64,000 nucleotides of DNA from NCBI GenBank assembly GCA_016800925.1, contig JABCPU010000165.1, positions 1-64,000 on the forward strand, in the 5' to 3' direction. A program made the position numbers and the translations under genes. The notes under the pieces are model-generated. The model saw only the letters and a list, made by a program, of their open reading frames with translations. It did no database searches and had not been told where the DNA came from. Position 1 is the first letter of the stretch. Each line of letters begins with the position of its first letter. This DNA comes from Suillus spraguei. Its lineage: Eukaryota > Basidiomycota > Agaricomycetes > Boletales > Suillaceae. Below, piece after piece: positions 35,117-46,489 of this stretch.

Positions 35117-36009
35117 CCGTCCATCATTATGAAACGCAACCCACATCATCCCCAATCAATACTACCACCATGCTTGATGAGGACACAGAACCTCCTCACC
35201 TATTTACTGAATGCTCCGCCACACACGAAAAAGCAGTCATAACTAAAGAACTGCACAACGAGCTTGCTGAGATTATCGCGCTTGGGAATCATGTAGTAGA
35301 AGAACTAGATAACGAGTCCACCGAAGTTACTGCGCTCGGCCAACAGCTAAAGGAACTTCACATTCATCCACCCATGGTCGTCCCCAGTACCTTTGACTCT
35401 ACCATCCCCATCTTCATAGAAGCCTTAGGGCCTATGACTTCCTCAGACCCAGACGAGTTGTTAGCTGCAGCTGTCATGACACCAGCGCCCTCCATTTACA
35501 CTATCAATGACAACCAAATTGAAGACATTTGCTCCAGCAATGAACGGGCACTTAGACACATCACTCGCAAACGAGGGAAGAAATGCACACATTTTATGAG
35601 CCCCCATCGCCGCATCGTCACTCCAACTCCACTCCAAAAAGTAAACTTCAACCCTGACAAAAACATGAAATGCTGCATCTGCGGACTACTTGGTCATCGT
35701 CAGAAGAACTGTGCAGAGTACCAGTGTGGGGTTTGTCGGTATTGGTCGCCAACCCACTTATCCATCTACTGTCCCCAACGAGTCAGAACTCCCCCCTTTA
35801 TGTTAACCTGGAAGGATAATGGATTTTGCGACAGACTTCGCTCTTGGGAACGACAGCTTGACAATGAATGAACTCGAGCAGCAGCGAGAAGAGACTCCAA
35901 ACGGCATGCTGGTGTTGAAGAAGCTGCCTATATGATGAGTGGTTCAGTCCTTGATGAAGATTATGAGTTTAGCGATGATCCCATCTACTACGCTAATCAG
36001 GATGAGTAA
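35117..36009 (+). pseudogene. Gypsy copy C ORF2, third segment with both zinc knuckles
   Basis: Open from HHYETQPTSSPINTTTMLDE to a premature TGA at 35869. The same frame then continues through EEAAYMMSGSVLDEDYEFSD to a TAA at 36007. Knuckle 1 is CCICGLLGHRQKNC (C-X2-C-X4-H-X4-C). Knuckle 2 is CGVCRYWSPTHLSIYC (C-X2-C-X6-H-X4-C). A Trp-rich stretch (FMLTWKDNGFCDRLRSWERQ) links knuckles and acidic tail. This is the longest uninterrupted view of the C-terminal half. Confidence 0.85.
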
Positions 36010-36041
36010 ATTCAGTGACTTTATGTGTAAAACGGGGGTAA

Positions 36042-36512
36042 TGTTACAATCGTACATACCCCTATTCATTTTCACCTCATCATTACCTTGTATATTACGT
36101 AACATGACTCTGACTCATATGCTCAACACATCTGTACTATAGTAGCCTTCCTTCTTTGGATATGCACTTACATTCTCACGTCTCCCCTGGTCCATGTGCA
36201 CATATTGGCTTATTTAAGCACATTGTATTATGCTTGTATACTTCACTTTAATCTTACTGGGTTTTACCTGGAATATCCTTCGCTTAGGTCTCCAACCTAA
36301 GTCGTCTGAATCATCTCTAAGTCTAAGCACTCCTTAGCCTTAGTCTTTATTCGACTGATTATCTTAGAGTCGCGACTCTTCGATAGAACCCTTGATCCTA
36401 CTCAGAATGCTTCCCTGTAGCAGTACTGCTCTTCTTTGAACGCAGTCGAACTTCCCAGCAGACCATCTGTGTCTTATCACTGTCACTGGTGATGCCACCC
36501 CAGTTTGTAACA
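36042..36512 (+). mobile_element. 3' LTR of gypsy copy C
   Basis: A 471 bp LTR starting TGTTACAATCG and ending GTTTGTAACA, preceded by the polypurine tract AAAACGGGGGTAA. It is the reverse-orientation relative of the LTRs in copies A, B and E0. Confidence 0.88.
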
Positions 36513-38512
36513 CCAACTACCACCTGAATGCCCTTGTATCAATCATCATATTGATATAAAACCAGGCTTTATCCCTTGTACATCAAAGGTCCATCCACTC
36601 TTGGAGAAAAAAAGAGAGTCAGTTAAAATGTTTATAGATGAGAACCTTGCAAAAGGGTTTATTTCTGAATCAAAATCACCGCAAGCAAGTGGATTCTTCT
36701 TTGTAGGAAAGAAAAGCAGAGAGCTTAGACCATGCCAGGACTACCGATATATCAACAATTGGACGGTCAAAAACACGTATCTGCTTCCTCTTCCAGTTTC
36801 TTTAGTCGCATGATTACACAACGCCCAGTTCTTCACCAAAATGGACATTCAGTCCGGTTATAATAACATCTGTATTCATCCTGACGACAGATGGAAAGCC
36901 ACCTTCACTATGGAATATGGGTTGTATGAACCAAACATAATGTTTTTCGGACTCTGCAACTCGCCAGCCATGTTCCGAGCATACATGAACCGGGCATTCC
37001 AGCAGGAGATCAATGAAGGATGGATGGTCATTTACATGGATGACATCCTAATCTTCTCAATGAATATGGAGGAACATCGAGAAAGAACTAGATGTGTTTT
37101 GATGAAAATACAGAAGGAAAAACTGTTCCTGAAACCAGAGAAGTGCACCTTTGATGCCAACAAGGTAGAATATCTTGGAATGATCATCAGACCAGGGCAA
37201 ATAGCGATGGATACTGCTAAAACACAGGGAATCAAGGAATGGCCAACACCAAAAACAGTGAGAGATGTCAGATCGTTTTTAGGGTTCTGCAACTTCTACC
37301 AAACATTCATCTCCCACTACTCCAATATAGCTCAACCCCTCATCGATCTCACAAAGAAGGATACCCCGTTTTTGTGGACTTTGGAATGCAAAGATACATT
37401 TGTCACCCTGAAGGAATGATTCACTAAACAACCAGTACTTTGCAATCCTGACCCGACACGACAATTCGCTATCGCCATGGATGCGTCCCTCATTGCTACA
37501 GGAGTGGTCCTTCTCCAGACTGATGAAAATGGTGTTTATCACCCATGCGCTTATCTCTCCCAATCCTTGTACCCGGCTGAACGAAATTATCAAATCTTTG
37601 ACCAAGAATTACTAGCAGTTATACGTGCTCTAAACGAATGGTGTTATTACCTCGAAGGAAATGCCCACCCTGTTCTGGTTTTCACTGATCATAAAAACCT
37701 CCTTTACTTCTGCACTGCACAGAAACTGACATGGAGACAAGCACGGTGGCAATTGACCCTCTCCATTTTTGATATTGAGTTACACCATGTTTCTGGGCCC
37801 AAATTGGCTGCCCCAGATGCTCTCTCTCGATGCCCTGACCATGATGACGGTTCTTGCAATAATGAAGACACTATCCTCCTCCTGATTCACTGTTCGTCTG
37901 ATTTATTGACAATGAATTACATGATCTTCTCTCCACCTCTGATCCTCTATACGATCCTGTTTTCAAAACAGCTTTAGATGCACTAGATGGTATATGTCTT
38001 CCACCGATGAAATCTGCACTCTCTGATTGGATGAATGATGGGATTCTATATTACAAATCACATGCATACATTCCTGCACCCTATCATGCCACTATTCTTA
38101 AACAATATCACGATCATCCCATGGCGGGACACCCTGGCCATTTTAAAACAGAAGAACTAGTAAAACATGAAGCCTGGTGGCCTGCCATGGGTGCCTATAT
38201 TAGGAAATATGTCGAAGGCTGCGCACTTTGTCAGCAGATAAAATCTGACATGCATCCTATTCGCCCACCATTATACCCCATTCCCTCCTCTGCTACCTGT
38301 CCTTTCTCCCAACTCTCCGTGGACTTGATTACCGATCTGCCTGCCTCCAGCGGCTTTGATAGCATCATGGTCGTGGTAGACCATGGCCTTATGAAGGGGG
38401 TAATTATCATTCCTTGTCTCAAAACAGTCACATCAGAAGGTGTCGCAAAACTATTTTTAAAGCATCTCTATTGCCACTTCGGTCTCCATGACAAAGTAAT
38501 CTCCGATCGTGG
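36513..38512 (+). pseudogene. Gypsy copy D pol, first part (RT to integrase)
   Basis: Starts inside the RT region (HHIDIKPGFIP) directly after the LTR of copy C, so the upstream half of D is missing. RT has [40 protein letters not shown] and an intact YMDDILIF box. RNase H ([35 protein letters not shown]) and the integrase zinc region (YHDHPMAGHPGHFKTEELVK, CALCQQIKSD) follow, then the core to VISDRG, where a solo LTR interrupts at 38513. Stops lie at 36811 and 37417, with a shift near 37880. Confidence 0.85.
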
Positions 38513-39426
38513 TGTGATGAACAAACTCACGCTGAGCTTGAAATGGCACATTTTCATATAGGTGTCACACAGTTATCATTATCCTTACCTTTTGGCTTCA
38601 CCGTCCCTTGCCATGACACTTTACCATGTGTGACCCCTATCTAACAGTATCGTTCCACACTCTGGAAGCCTTGTTGCAGCTTAGCGGCTGTACTACAGCA
38701 ACTTTCCTGCAAAGCGGTGATCTTCAGCAATCTCCACAAACCCATTAGGCATCCTCAAGCAAGATTTACTGTCCATCCTATGTCCATCCAGTCTCGCCGG
38801 TATGTGATGTTTTGTAAACTGTAGTGCAGTCTTATTACATGTCTGCTGCGTGTTAATCCTATCCTTCTGTTTCTGTAGCTATTCCTTAGTATAAAATTCC
38901 TAGGTACCTGTACTCGTTCCTCACTTCCCTCCTATAGTACACATGGTACTTAGGAATAGTCACCATTACTGTCACTACAAATAAAGTCCTTTACTGAAGT
39001 CACTGTCTCTATGAATTGCCTTACCGCTGCATGCACTACCGCTCTTTACCGCTTTCCCATGCTTCACTGCTAGCGCTACCGCTTTCTCATGCTTCACCGC
39101 TACACTACCGCTTGTCTTACCGCAGAAGTTCCCACGCTTACCGCAGTTTTACTGTTCACGCTACCGCTTGCCTACCGCATTCCCACACTTACCGCTAGTT
39201 TTACCGCAAGTTTCCCATGGACTGGAGGTCACCGCTAGCATCTTGCTACCTCCGACGGCATTCTCGCACCACAGGTTGGGCATTATCAAACTATACTAAC
39301 TTAGCAATCCCTTTAGGGTCGAACGTTCTTGCCTTTGCAAGTGAAGCAGACTAGGTAGAGTGCAAGACTTGCATACTAGCTTAGGCTGTGGTTTATCTAC
39401 AGCCCAGGCTAGATTGTATCTTTACA
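38513..39426 (+). mobile_element. Solo LTR, subfamily II, complete (914 bp)
   Basis: Begins TGTGATGAAC and ends ATCTTTACA, flanked by GTGG (38509-38512) and GCGG (39427-39430). Removing it restores the integrase reading DRGPQF. It holds a stretch (39010-39200) rich in TACCGCT-like units and an AATAAA signal. The last 150 bases and the first 10 resemble subfamily I; the middle does not. Confidence 0.85.
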
Positions 39427-40271
39427 GCGGACCACAATTCCTATCCCGCTTTTCAAAAGAACTAGCACGCCTTCTGGATTATGAAATAGCCCCATCCATG
39501 GCGTATCATCCACAAACTGACGGTCAAATGGAATGTCTTAACCAAGAATTAGAAACCTATCTTCAAATCTACTGTCAAAACAACCCAGAACATTGGGTTG
39601 AACACCTCCCTATCGCCGAATTCATTCACAACCATAGAAAGCACAATGCTCGAAATGCCTCCCCATTCTACATCATGATGGGATATGAGCCGCGGGCTAT
39701 CCCACACCTTATCCCAGACTCCACCGTACCCACAGCAGAAGATCAAGTATGATCACTGCAGAAAATAAGAGAAGAAGCAATTGCTTGCCACAATATTGCA
39801 ATGCAGACAATGGCCAAGCGATCCCATGGAGATAAGTACACACTGTGGAAAATTGGAGATAAGGTCTGGTTGTCGGCAGCTAATCTTAGACTTAAACACC
39901 CTTCTAAGAAGCTAGCACCAAAATGATACAGACCATTTCCGATCACCACAGTCTTATCCCCCATCATGTTCACACTTAAACTCCCTCTGCAGTGGAAAAT
40001 CCACCCCACATTCCATGCCAATGTCTTATCTTCCTATAGCAAAAACAATGTACACGGACCGAACTTCCCAGAACCTCCACCTGACATCATCAAAGAAGAA
40101 GAAGAATATGAAGTTGAGGCTATACTTTATCACAAGAGCACCGGTAATTGCCGATGGTATCTTGTAACCTGGAAAGGATACTCATCAGGAGATAATGAAT
40201 GGCTGCCAGAAAAGAACTTGAGAAACTCCGCTCGAATTCTCATTGCTTATAAGAAGTGGAACACCCTCTAG
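39427..40271 (+). pseudogene. Gypsy copy D pol, second part (integrase core, chromodomain)
   Basis: Resumes at GPQFLSRFSKELARLLDYEI, with the catalytic Glu region YHPQTDGQMECLNQELE and a GPF-like module. A chromodomain follows ([37 protein letters not shown]). The natural stop is TAG at 40269. Premature TGA codons at 39750 and 39924 stand where other copies have CGA. Confidence 0.85.
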
Positions 40272-40314
40272 TTCAAGAGACCCATCTGACTAAACATGCC
40301 CACCAAAATCTATC

Positions 40315-41729
40315 ATGCCCTTCCCCACTACGTTTGTTACACCAACTACCCCTGAAATCTACTCCAGTGGAGATGAGTATGACGACCTCGTTAGAAACAT
40401 CAATGGCAATGCCTACGTTGAGGCAGCCCTCCTCTGCGAGGGACATGCCCTCGAAATCAAAAGAATCCTCACTGAATGAGACACTTTCAACACCAACCTC
40501 ATTGAAAGAATCGCGAACAAAATTGACAATCCTCCACTCTATCAACAATTCTTACATCTCAAAAAATGCATTCGTGCTTACGGGATGCTTCTCCTTCCCA
40601 ATTCTTTTAAAGCTGATGTTGAAGAAGCTATTCACATCGTGGCTGAACGACGGGCAGGTGTTGCTAGACCGCCCTCTTCACAGACAACTCCACTCCACAT
40701 TCCACCACCTGCCATGAGAGCTAAGGGCTCTCGTGCTAATCTCATTGCCCTTACTGGCCTACTGGCTGCTGTCCAGGAGGTTATGCACACCACCGACGCC
40801 ATCATTGAAGGAATCCAGGAAGCAGCGGAAGAGTCCGTAACTGCTAGAGCAGTAGTAAGCGAGTTGATTGCTGCCATCCAGAACTACAAAACCCAACCTA
40901 CTCTGTCACCCATAAACACACCTAATGACAAGAACAAACCTCCCCATCTCCACGCCCAATCAGCATACACTCATGAGGAAGTAGTAGCTGCCAAAGAATT
41001 TAACATCGAGCCTGCTGAGATTATTGCGCTCGAATGTATGTTAAAGGATCTCAGTATCCACCTGCCAATGGCGATTCCCAACCAATTCGGTCCTAGCAGT
41101 CCCCCAAAATTTGATGTAACCATGTCTCGTATTTCCAATCATCTCACACACACTTCAGTTCTAGTAGAAGAACTCAGAGTAACCACCCCCTCCGATCCAG
41201 ATGAACTTCTCACAGTCGCCATTGCTAATCCATTACCTCAGCCCAGCACCCTTACCAATGACGTCCGAGAAAGTAACAAACTCGCCCTACAATGCTTGAG
41301 TAGGCATTGAGGAAAGAAATGGGCAGGCTCCATCGAATCCCATAAGCGAATCGTCGCTCCTACCCCTCTCCGCACCTCAGTATCCAACCATGACAAAAAT
41401 ATGAAATGTCATATCTGCAGATCGATGGGTCATTGCCAAAAGAACTGTCCCAACTATCAGTGTCGCATCTGCGAATATTGGGCGCCCACGCATCTTTCCC
41501 TTTATTGTCCCTCGCTTATTGGTCCTCTGCGATCACCCTTACATATAAAGATGACGGTTTCTATGAGGAACTTCGTTGATGGGAAAAGAAGCTCAACAAT
41601 GAGAAGGAGTCTAGAGATCGTAAGTGTCGTGCTATTGAGGAAGCAGCCTATATGATGAGTGGCTCAGTTCTTGACGAGGACTACGAGTTTAGTGACGATC
41701 CCATCTATTATGAAAACACTCCAGAATAA
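40315..41729 (+). pseudogene. Gypsy copy D ORF2 (post-pol zinc-knuckle protein)
   Basis: ATG at 40315 (MPFPTTFVTPTTPE) lies 43 nt after the pol stop. The order is the same as in the other copies: RNINGNAYVEAALLCEGHAL; helical block (IRAYGMLLLPNSFKADVEEA, ALTGLLAAVQEVMHTTDAI); spacer; knuckles CHICRSMGHCQKNC and CRICEYWAPTHLSLYC; tail EEAAYMMSGSVLDEDYEFSD and TAA at 41727. Stops at 40477 and 41308 and at least one frameshift break it. The first 70 residues differ clearly from copies B and C, while helices, knuckles and tail are conserved. This suggests the latter were under selection. Confidence 0.8.
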
Positions 41730-41766
41730 GTAAAGTCAGGTGACTTTACATGTAAAACGGGGGTAA

Positions 41767-42201
41767 TGTTACAATTGTACGTCCCCTATATACTTTTCTC
41801 TTTGTCTATTACCTTGTATATCACATGACATACTTCTTAACTCATATGCTCAACGTGTTTGTACTATAGTTACCTTCCTTCTTAGGATACGCACTTACAT
41901 TCCCACACCTCTCTTGGTCCGTGCGCATATATTGGCTTATTTAAGCACGTTGTATTATGCTTGTAGACTTCACTTTAATCTTACTAGGTTTTACCTGGAT
42001 CTCTGTTTGCTAAGGCCTCCAACCTTAGTCGTCTGAGTCGTCTCTAAGTCTAAGCACTCCTTAGCCTTAGTCTCTGTTCTCAATACCTTTGAGACGTGTC
42101 TCTTAGGCCAAGTCTTGTTCCTTTGAACAACCAACAAACTTCCCAGTAAACCGTTAAGTGCCTTTGCACTGTTGCTGGTGATGCCACCCTAGTTCATAAC
42201 A
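41767..42201 (+). mobile_element. 3' LTR of gypsy copy D
   Basis: A 435 bp LTR starting TGTTACAATTG and ending AGTTCATAACA, preceded by AAAACGGGGGTAA. It is the most diverged of the LTRs in the window, with several small deletions. Confidence 0.85.
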
Positions 42202-42929
42202 GTTTTGACTTTCAGTGAGACTTCATTGCCGAGGTGTGCATCTTTAATGTGATTGTTAGTATGGTTTAGTATGTCCATGATAGGGAGTGAATTCTCAAGG
42301 TTTCTACTATTGAGTGGCGTTTTTAGGTGGTATTACCTGGGGGGGGGTACATTTTACATTCGGCGTAGTTATATGCCTTGAGTTGGGTGTTATTTCATGG
42401 CCTGTTTGGATTCGTCTCTCGTGTTGGCTAACATTTATTTTATTGTTGTTGGTTATACCGTGTTCTTTAGTTGTTTTGAGCAGTTTAGATTTGCTTTTGG
42501 GTTTTGTGTTACTGTGAGGTGGGGATTGGTTTTTGGGGAGTAGTTTTTATTTTGTGGTTGGCAGTGTGATGGCATTCAGAGGTTTTCTTGGTGTACTCTT
42601 GTGAGAGGGTTTTTGTATTATGGGGTTTTCATTATTTTAGGGCTAGATTTTGACTATGAGCTGGTGTTGCTCGACCTTTCCCACACAGTTTTTGCATGGG
42701 AAAACAACTACCATGGTGGTGGTACGAGTTCAAGGGCCCAAAGTGCTTTCTTGAACCATCCACTTTCAAGTATTTTGCTTATAACTCACTAGGATCTTAG
42801 CCTATTGATGTCATAAGACTATGGGTAGACTCTCCTTGACAATGGCTACAACTTTTATTTTCATCAGAAAAAGTTCCCATCGTCAAGTAAGCAAAAATGC
42901 GAAAATTCATCAAGTTAAAATTCACCAAG
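42202..42929. other. Stretch without a recognisable gene
   Basis: T/G-rich DNA. Short frames (42314-42517, 42601-42792) are hydrophobic only because of T-rich composition and show no motif. Confidence 0.4.
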
Positions 42930-43370
42930 TCTTTCTCTCTTCTTCTCCTTCCCTCTCTGACCTTCTCCTTCTAGCTCCACATTTTTGACTATTTGGTAGT
43001 AAGTCTTCTCCTTCTTCTCCTTCCCTCTCTGACTCTCTTCTTCTAGCTCTGCATTTTTAACTATTTGGGTAATAAGTCTTTCTGTCTCTCTTCCTCCCCT
43101 CCTCCTTCCACTGAATCATTTTCGCATTTTTGCTTTCCTGCTCTCTGCTCTCCTCCCTCCTAGCTCCGTGTTTTTGACCATTTGGTAGTAAGTCTTTCTG
43201 TCTCTCTTCCTCTCCTCCTTCCACTTAATTATTTTCGCATGTTTGCTTTCCTGCTCTCTGCCCTCCTCCTGCTCTGCTCTGCTCCTCTTTCTGCTTATCC
43301 TGCTTATCCTGCTTATCCTGTTCTCCTCATTTTCGCATTTTTGCTCTCCTGCTCTCATCTCCTCCTAGCA
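42930..43370 (+). repeat. Pyrimidine-rich imperfect tandem repeat
   Basis: Units share a CTCTTCTTCTCCTTCC-like tract, then CTAGCTCCxxxTTTTTGACxATTTGG and TAGTAAGTCT. At least four units of 75-160 bp are visible, and a triplet of CTGCTTATC lies near 43290-43320. The opposite-strand Lys/Arg/Glu frame at 43116-43358 is an artefact of composition. Confidence 0.6.
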
Positions 43371-43479
43371 TACCTACTTTAGATCATATCATAGACTTGT
43401 CATGTATTTTAGTACTTGAATGAAGCTTTTAATATGCATTGAAACAAATGTGAATGAGTCAATTATATTAAAGCTATTG

Positions 43480-43680
43480 AAAGATATACATGTTGAATAT
43501 GGTCAACTATATAGCAGGATATAGTTACCATAGTACTATATTGTACTATAGGGCACTATATATTGCTATAACTAGCCTACACAATTGGGCACTTGGTTAT
43601 ACGAGCTATAGCTCTATGGCCCCTATATAGCATCTTATAGTGCTGTAGATTGCTATATAGCCATACCACATTTTCCTGAT
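43480..43680. repeat. Dense CTATAG/ACTATA palindromic stretch
   Basis: About 200 bases packed with ATATAG, CTATA, ACTATA and GCTATAGC words in both orientations, able to fold in many ways. No element ends were found. Confidence 0.5.
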
Positions 43681-43689
43681 ACTCCACTA

Positions 43690-43971
43690 GCCTTATCAGC
43701 ACTCTCAGTGGTCTTATCAGCACTGGTCTTGTCAACACCGGTCTTGTCAGCACCGGTCTCATCAGCAGCACCTGAAGGCCCCATCATCCTGCCTGCAGAA
43801 CAAGGATCAGTATCTCAAGCTGTTGCTCATACTAGCATTGAAGAAGTAGCTGACAATGTAGATGAAGCTGATGGTGATATAGGCAGGGGCCAAGGGAAGA
43901 CAAAGAGGGGGAAGATTCAGAAGCCAGAGGTAACTCAGGGTGCTCATCATGGTTGTTCCCATAAAGCATAG
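43690..43971 (+). pseudogene. ORF remnant led by a short tandem repeat
   Basis: The first 80 bases are imperfect 15-18 bp repeats around CTTGTCAGCACCGGT, giving a Ser/Leu/Val repeat. The frame then reads EEVADNVDEADGDIGRGQGK and TKRGKIQKPEV before a TAG at 43969. The basic-acidic tail resembles debris of transposon-linked proteins in such genomes. I do not recognise a family. Confidence 0.25.
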
Positions 43972-45530
43972 TCACAGTTAGTGTAGTGATTACCAAGTGT
44001 CTGCATCTGGAAATAGCCAAATTAATGCTTACCTTCACCACCATCAACAACCACCGCCTCATCTCGATTCCATTGTCGTTCATCGACATCCATTCATCGC
44101 ATATTAGCCCTTAGTTTGTCTCTGTCGCCCTCTCATCACTTAGTAATCTGGAATCTGTCAAAAACATGCAAAACTCTCATTAAATCTGTCAAATACCATA
44201 CCCCTTCATATCACCACTCACTCAATTTTTGTACTCTCTCTCCTTTCTCTCTACTCTACCCAGTCAGACTCAATGCCATGTCCTTCTGCAGCTGTCTTCA
44301 CCTAATCATTCAGCCTTTCCATACCCGAGGACCCTTAGCATTTCACACTATAAAATAGCTCATGTACACTCATTTCTACAGGCAATCAGATCAGTCTCAC
44401 AAGTCCAGTCTTGTTCTTGTATCGCGCTCATTCTTATCAGTATCATCAAAGTCTATCATCTTTCATCATAGAATTATAGCTCTCCTTATCGCATAACTAT
44501 TGCTAACAACTCATCTAACTATTCAGTGCTGGTTCTTACATTAGTGATACTTACTTGTTTCTGTTCCCCAAAGACTCACCACTATGAAATCACATTGCCC
44601 CCATCCTACTTCATTTGTCCCAGCAAGGCTGGCCACTCTTCTACTCCTGGGAACATGGCTGGATGCTGATTTCCTACCCATTTTTCTCAGTTTGATTTCT
44701 ATGATCCTATGGATGACACCCTTCAATGGATATGTGCTTGAAGGGTTTCCCATTGGTTACTCATGAGGCAGCTGTGATTGTCAAACTCATCACTGCAGAA
44801 ATACTTGCCCATAGACTTGTCATACTCATTATCGTACAGATCAGCACACAGGAAGGGGGACACATTGGAGACAAGAGGAAGATTTTTGGGGTGGGCTTGT
44901 GTTACAATAGCCTTGCCCAAGAATTCTGGGCCTCATGGAGTAATAGGTGATTCAGATGGAGCCATTGAAGTAATTGAGAGATCAAAAAGGCTGATAAATG
45001 TATCAAATTTTTTGCAGCACAGCTGCTGGTTAATACCATGTTCATTCAACCATACGAAAAAGGGAATATAGTGTTTTTGAGAGGTTGGCTAGGATATCAG
45101 ATGCACCATCAGTCCAGGGGTGAGTCATTGACAAGGAATTCAAAGATAGTGCTGACAGAGCTCCTTCTTCACAAACTTGGTCTTGTAGGACATTGCACAA
45201 ATGAGGAACAAGTCAAGGATGGGTGTTGGCACCGCTACCGATGATGTTTAATTATTATGTGTAGCATTTGATCTATTGAGCTCATTAAAATGTTATTGCA
45301 AAGGCTTATCAAGGCAAAAAATTTGACCAATGCTTACATAATAACAAGATTGCAATCATGGTTCTAATACATATTGTCTAAACTGTCATGTGAACCTGCC
45401 AATCTGCAATCATTCATCCTGCAGATTCTGCATCGATGAACTCAACCTCACTCACCTTTACCTTCTTCTGAATTGATTCAGATCCAGCCGGTATTATTGT
45501 CATATACCGTACATTCAGGTCTGATCCATG
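43972..45530. other. Region with unrecognised ORF scraps
   Basis: Several short frames on both strands (44584-44766, 44541-44753 minus, 44778-45071, 45038-45244) show no known motif and no consistent splicing. They may be remains of old transposons. No inverted or direct repeat boundaries were seen. Confidence 0.35.
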
Positions 45531-45534
45531 GACA

Positions 45535-45755
45535 TCTGGACACCCAATCCATACATCCTAGTCCACCCATCCAATCCAGCTTACATATCCAATCCACCCA
45601 TCCACTCCAATCAATATCCATCCATATCTAATCCATATCCATATCCGACTCAGTCCATCCATCCGATCTGATCCACCCATCCGATCCGTGTTCATATCCG
45701 ATCCATGTCCATATCCAATCCGTGTCCATATCCAATCCATGCTCATATCTGAAAC
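45535..45755 (+). repeat. Minisatellite based on CCATATCCRATCC
   Basis: Degenerate short units (ATCCATATCCGATCC, GTGTCCATATCCAATCC and variants) run for about 220 bases. The minus-strand Gly/Trp/Met/Asp frame at 45558-45920 (repeats like WIWIRYGW) is only the translation of this array. Confidence 0.7.
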
Positions 45756-46370
45756 TATTCCCGCACACCTGCGCGTTACTCCTTTTAGGTTAATACCTGT
45801 GTCCAGCTTTTGGTTATCTCTGCACCTCTGGCTTTTGGTTATCTTGACTTCCATCTTGATAAGATATTTCATACAAGTCTTATTTCCAAGTTCATAGCCT
45901 TGTGTTCCGCAATGCCTCAAACATAGCCTCGGACTATCCTTACTTGCCTTCCGGCATGCTACCTACAGTATATAAACTTGTAGTACAACTCCTGCAGACC
46001 TCAGTCTGATTCATTGTTCTTACTTCTGTATATTCTTTGATTACTCTGTATCCTGTTATCATGTCTATATAACTCCGCTTCCATTCTTGCACTTGGGCTC
46101 CGGCCCTTGTAAGCTTCCGACTCAGGCCTATGGGATCACTCCCTAGGCTGGAGCTTTGATCCTATGTCCTATAATCTTTTTGGACTTCGTCCATCTCCGT
46201 CTATCATCTGTTTCACCTCTGACTCTACCTTTGGTAGTCTTATACTGTCTGTTTCTATTCTGGACCTTGTCCGGAGTAGTCTATACTATCTCTACACCAT
46301 ATCCGGACCTACTCCTCTCTAGTAGCCAACACTTCCTCTAAGATCCACAGAACTATGCTCATCCAATCAT

Positions 46371-46478
46371 CCACTCCTCTGCTCCTCTGCTCCTCTGCTC
46401 CTCTGCTCCTCTGCTCCTCTGCTCCTCTGCTCCTCTGCTCCTCTGCTCCTCTGCTCCTCTGCTCCTCCGCTCCTCTGA
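46371..46478 (+). repeat. 8-bp microsatellite (GCTCCTCT)n
   Basis: About 13 units of GCTCCTCT, perfect except for one CCGC variant near the right end. The surrounding 300 bases are also rich in CCGGA/TCCGG and CTCC words. Confidence 0.9.
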
Positions 46479-46489
46479 GCTCCGGACCT

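Noticed and set aside
25191..37419. TGA stops at 25197, 36811, 37417 and 41577 as further CGA-to-TGA cases
   Set aside because: The other copies have AGA, CAA/CGC, TGT/TGC or TCT there, so the CGA ancestor is not shown directly. They were left out of the count.
36503..40358. 25-base near match between the end of the copy C LTR junction (36503) and the start of copy D ORF2 (40331)
   Set aside because: One side spans an LTR/pol junction, and the similarity is explained by chance around ACACCAACTACC. No duplication signature was found, though microhomology at the junction cannot be excluded.
43116..43358. Lys/Arg/Glu-rich minus-strand ORF resembling a coiled coil
   Set aside because: It is the reverse frame of the pyrimidine tandem repeat.
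45558..45920. 120-codon minus-strand ORF with Trp/Gly/Met/Asp repeats
   Set aside because: It is the reverse frame of the CCATATCC minisatellite.
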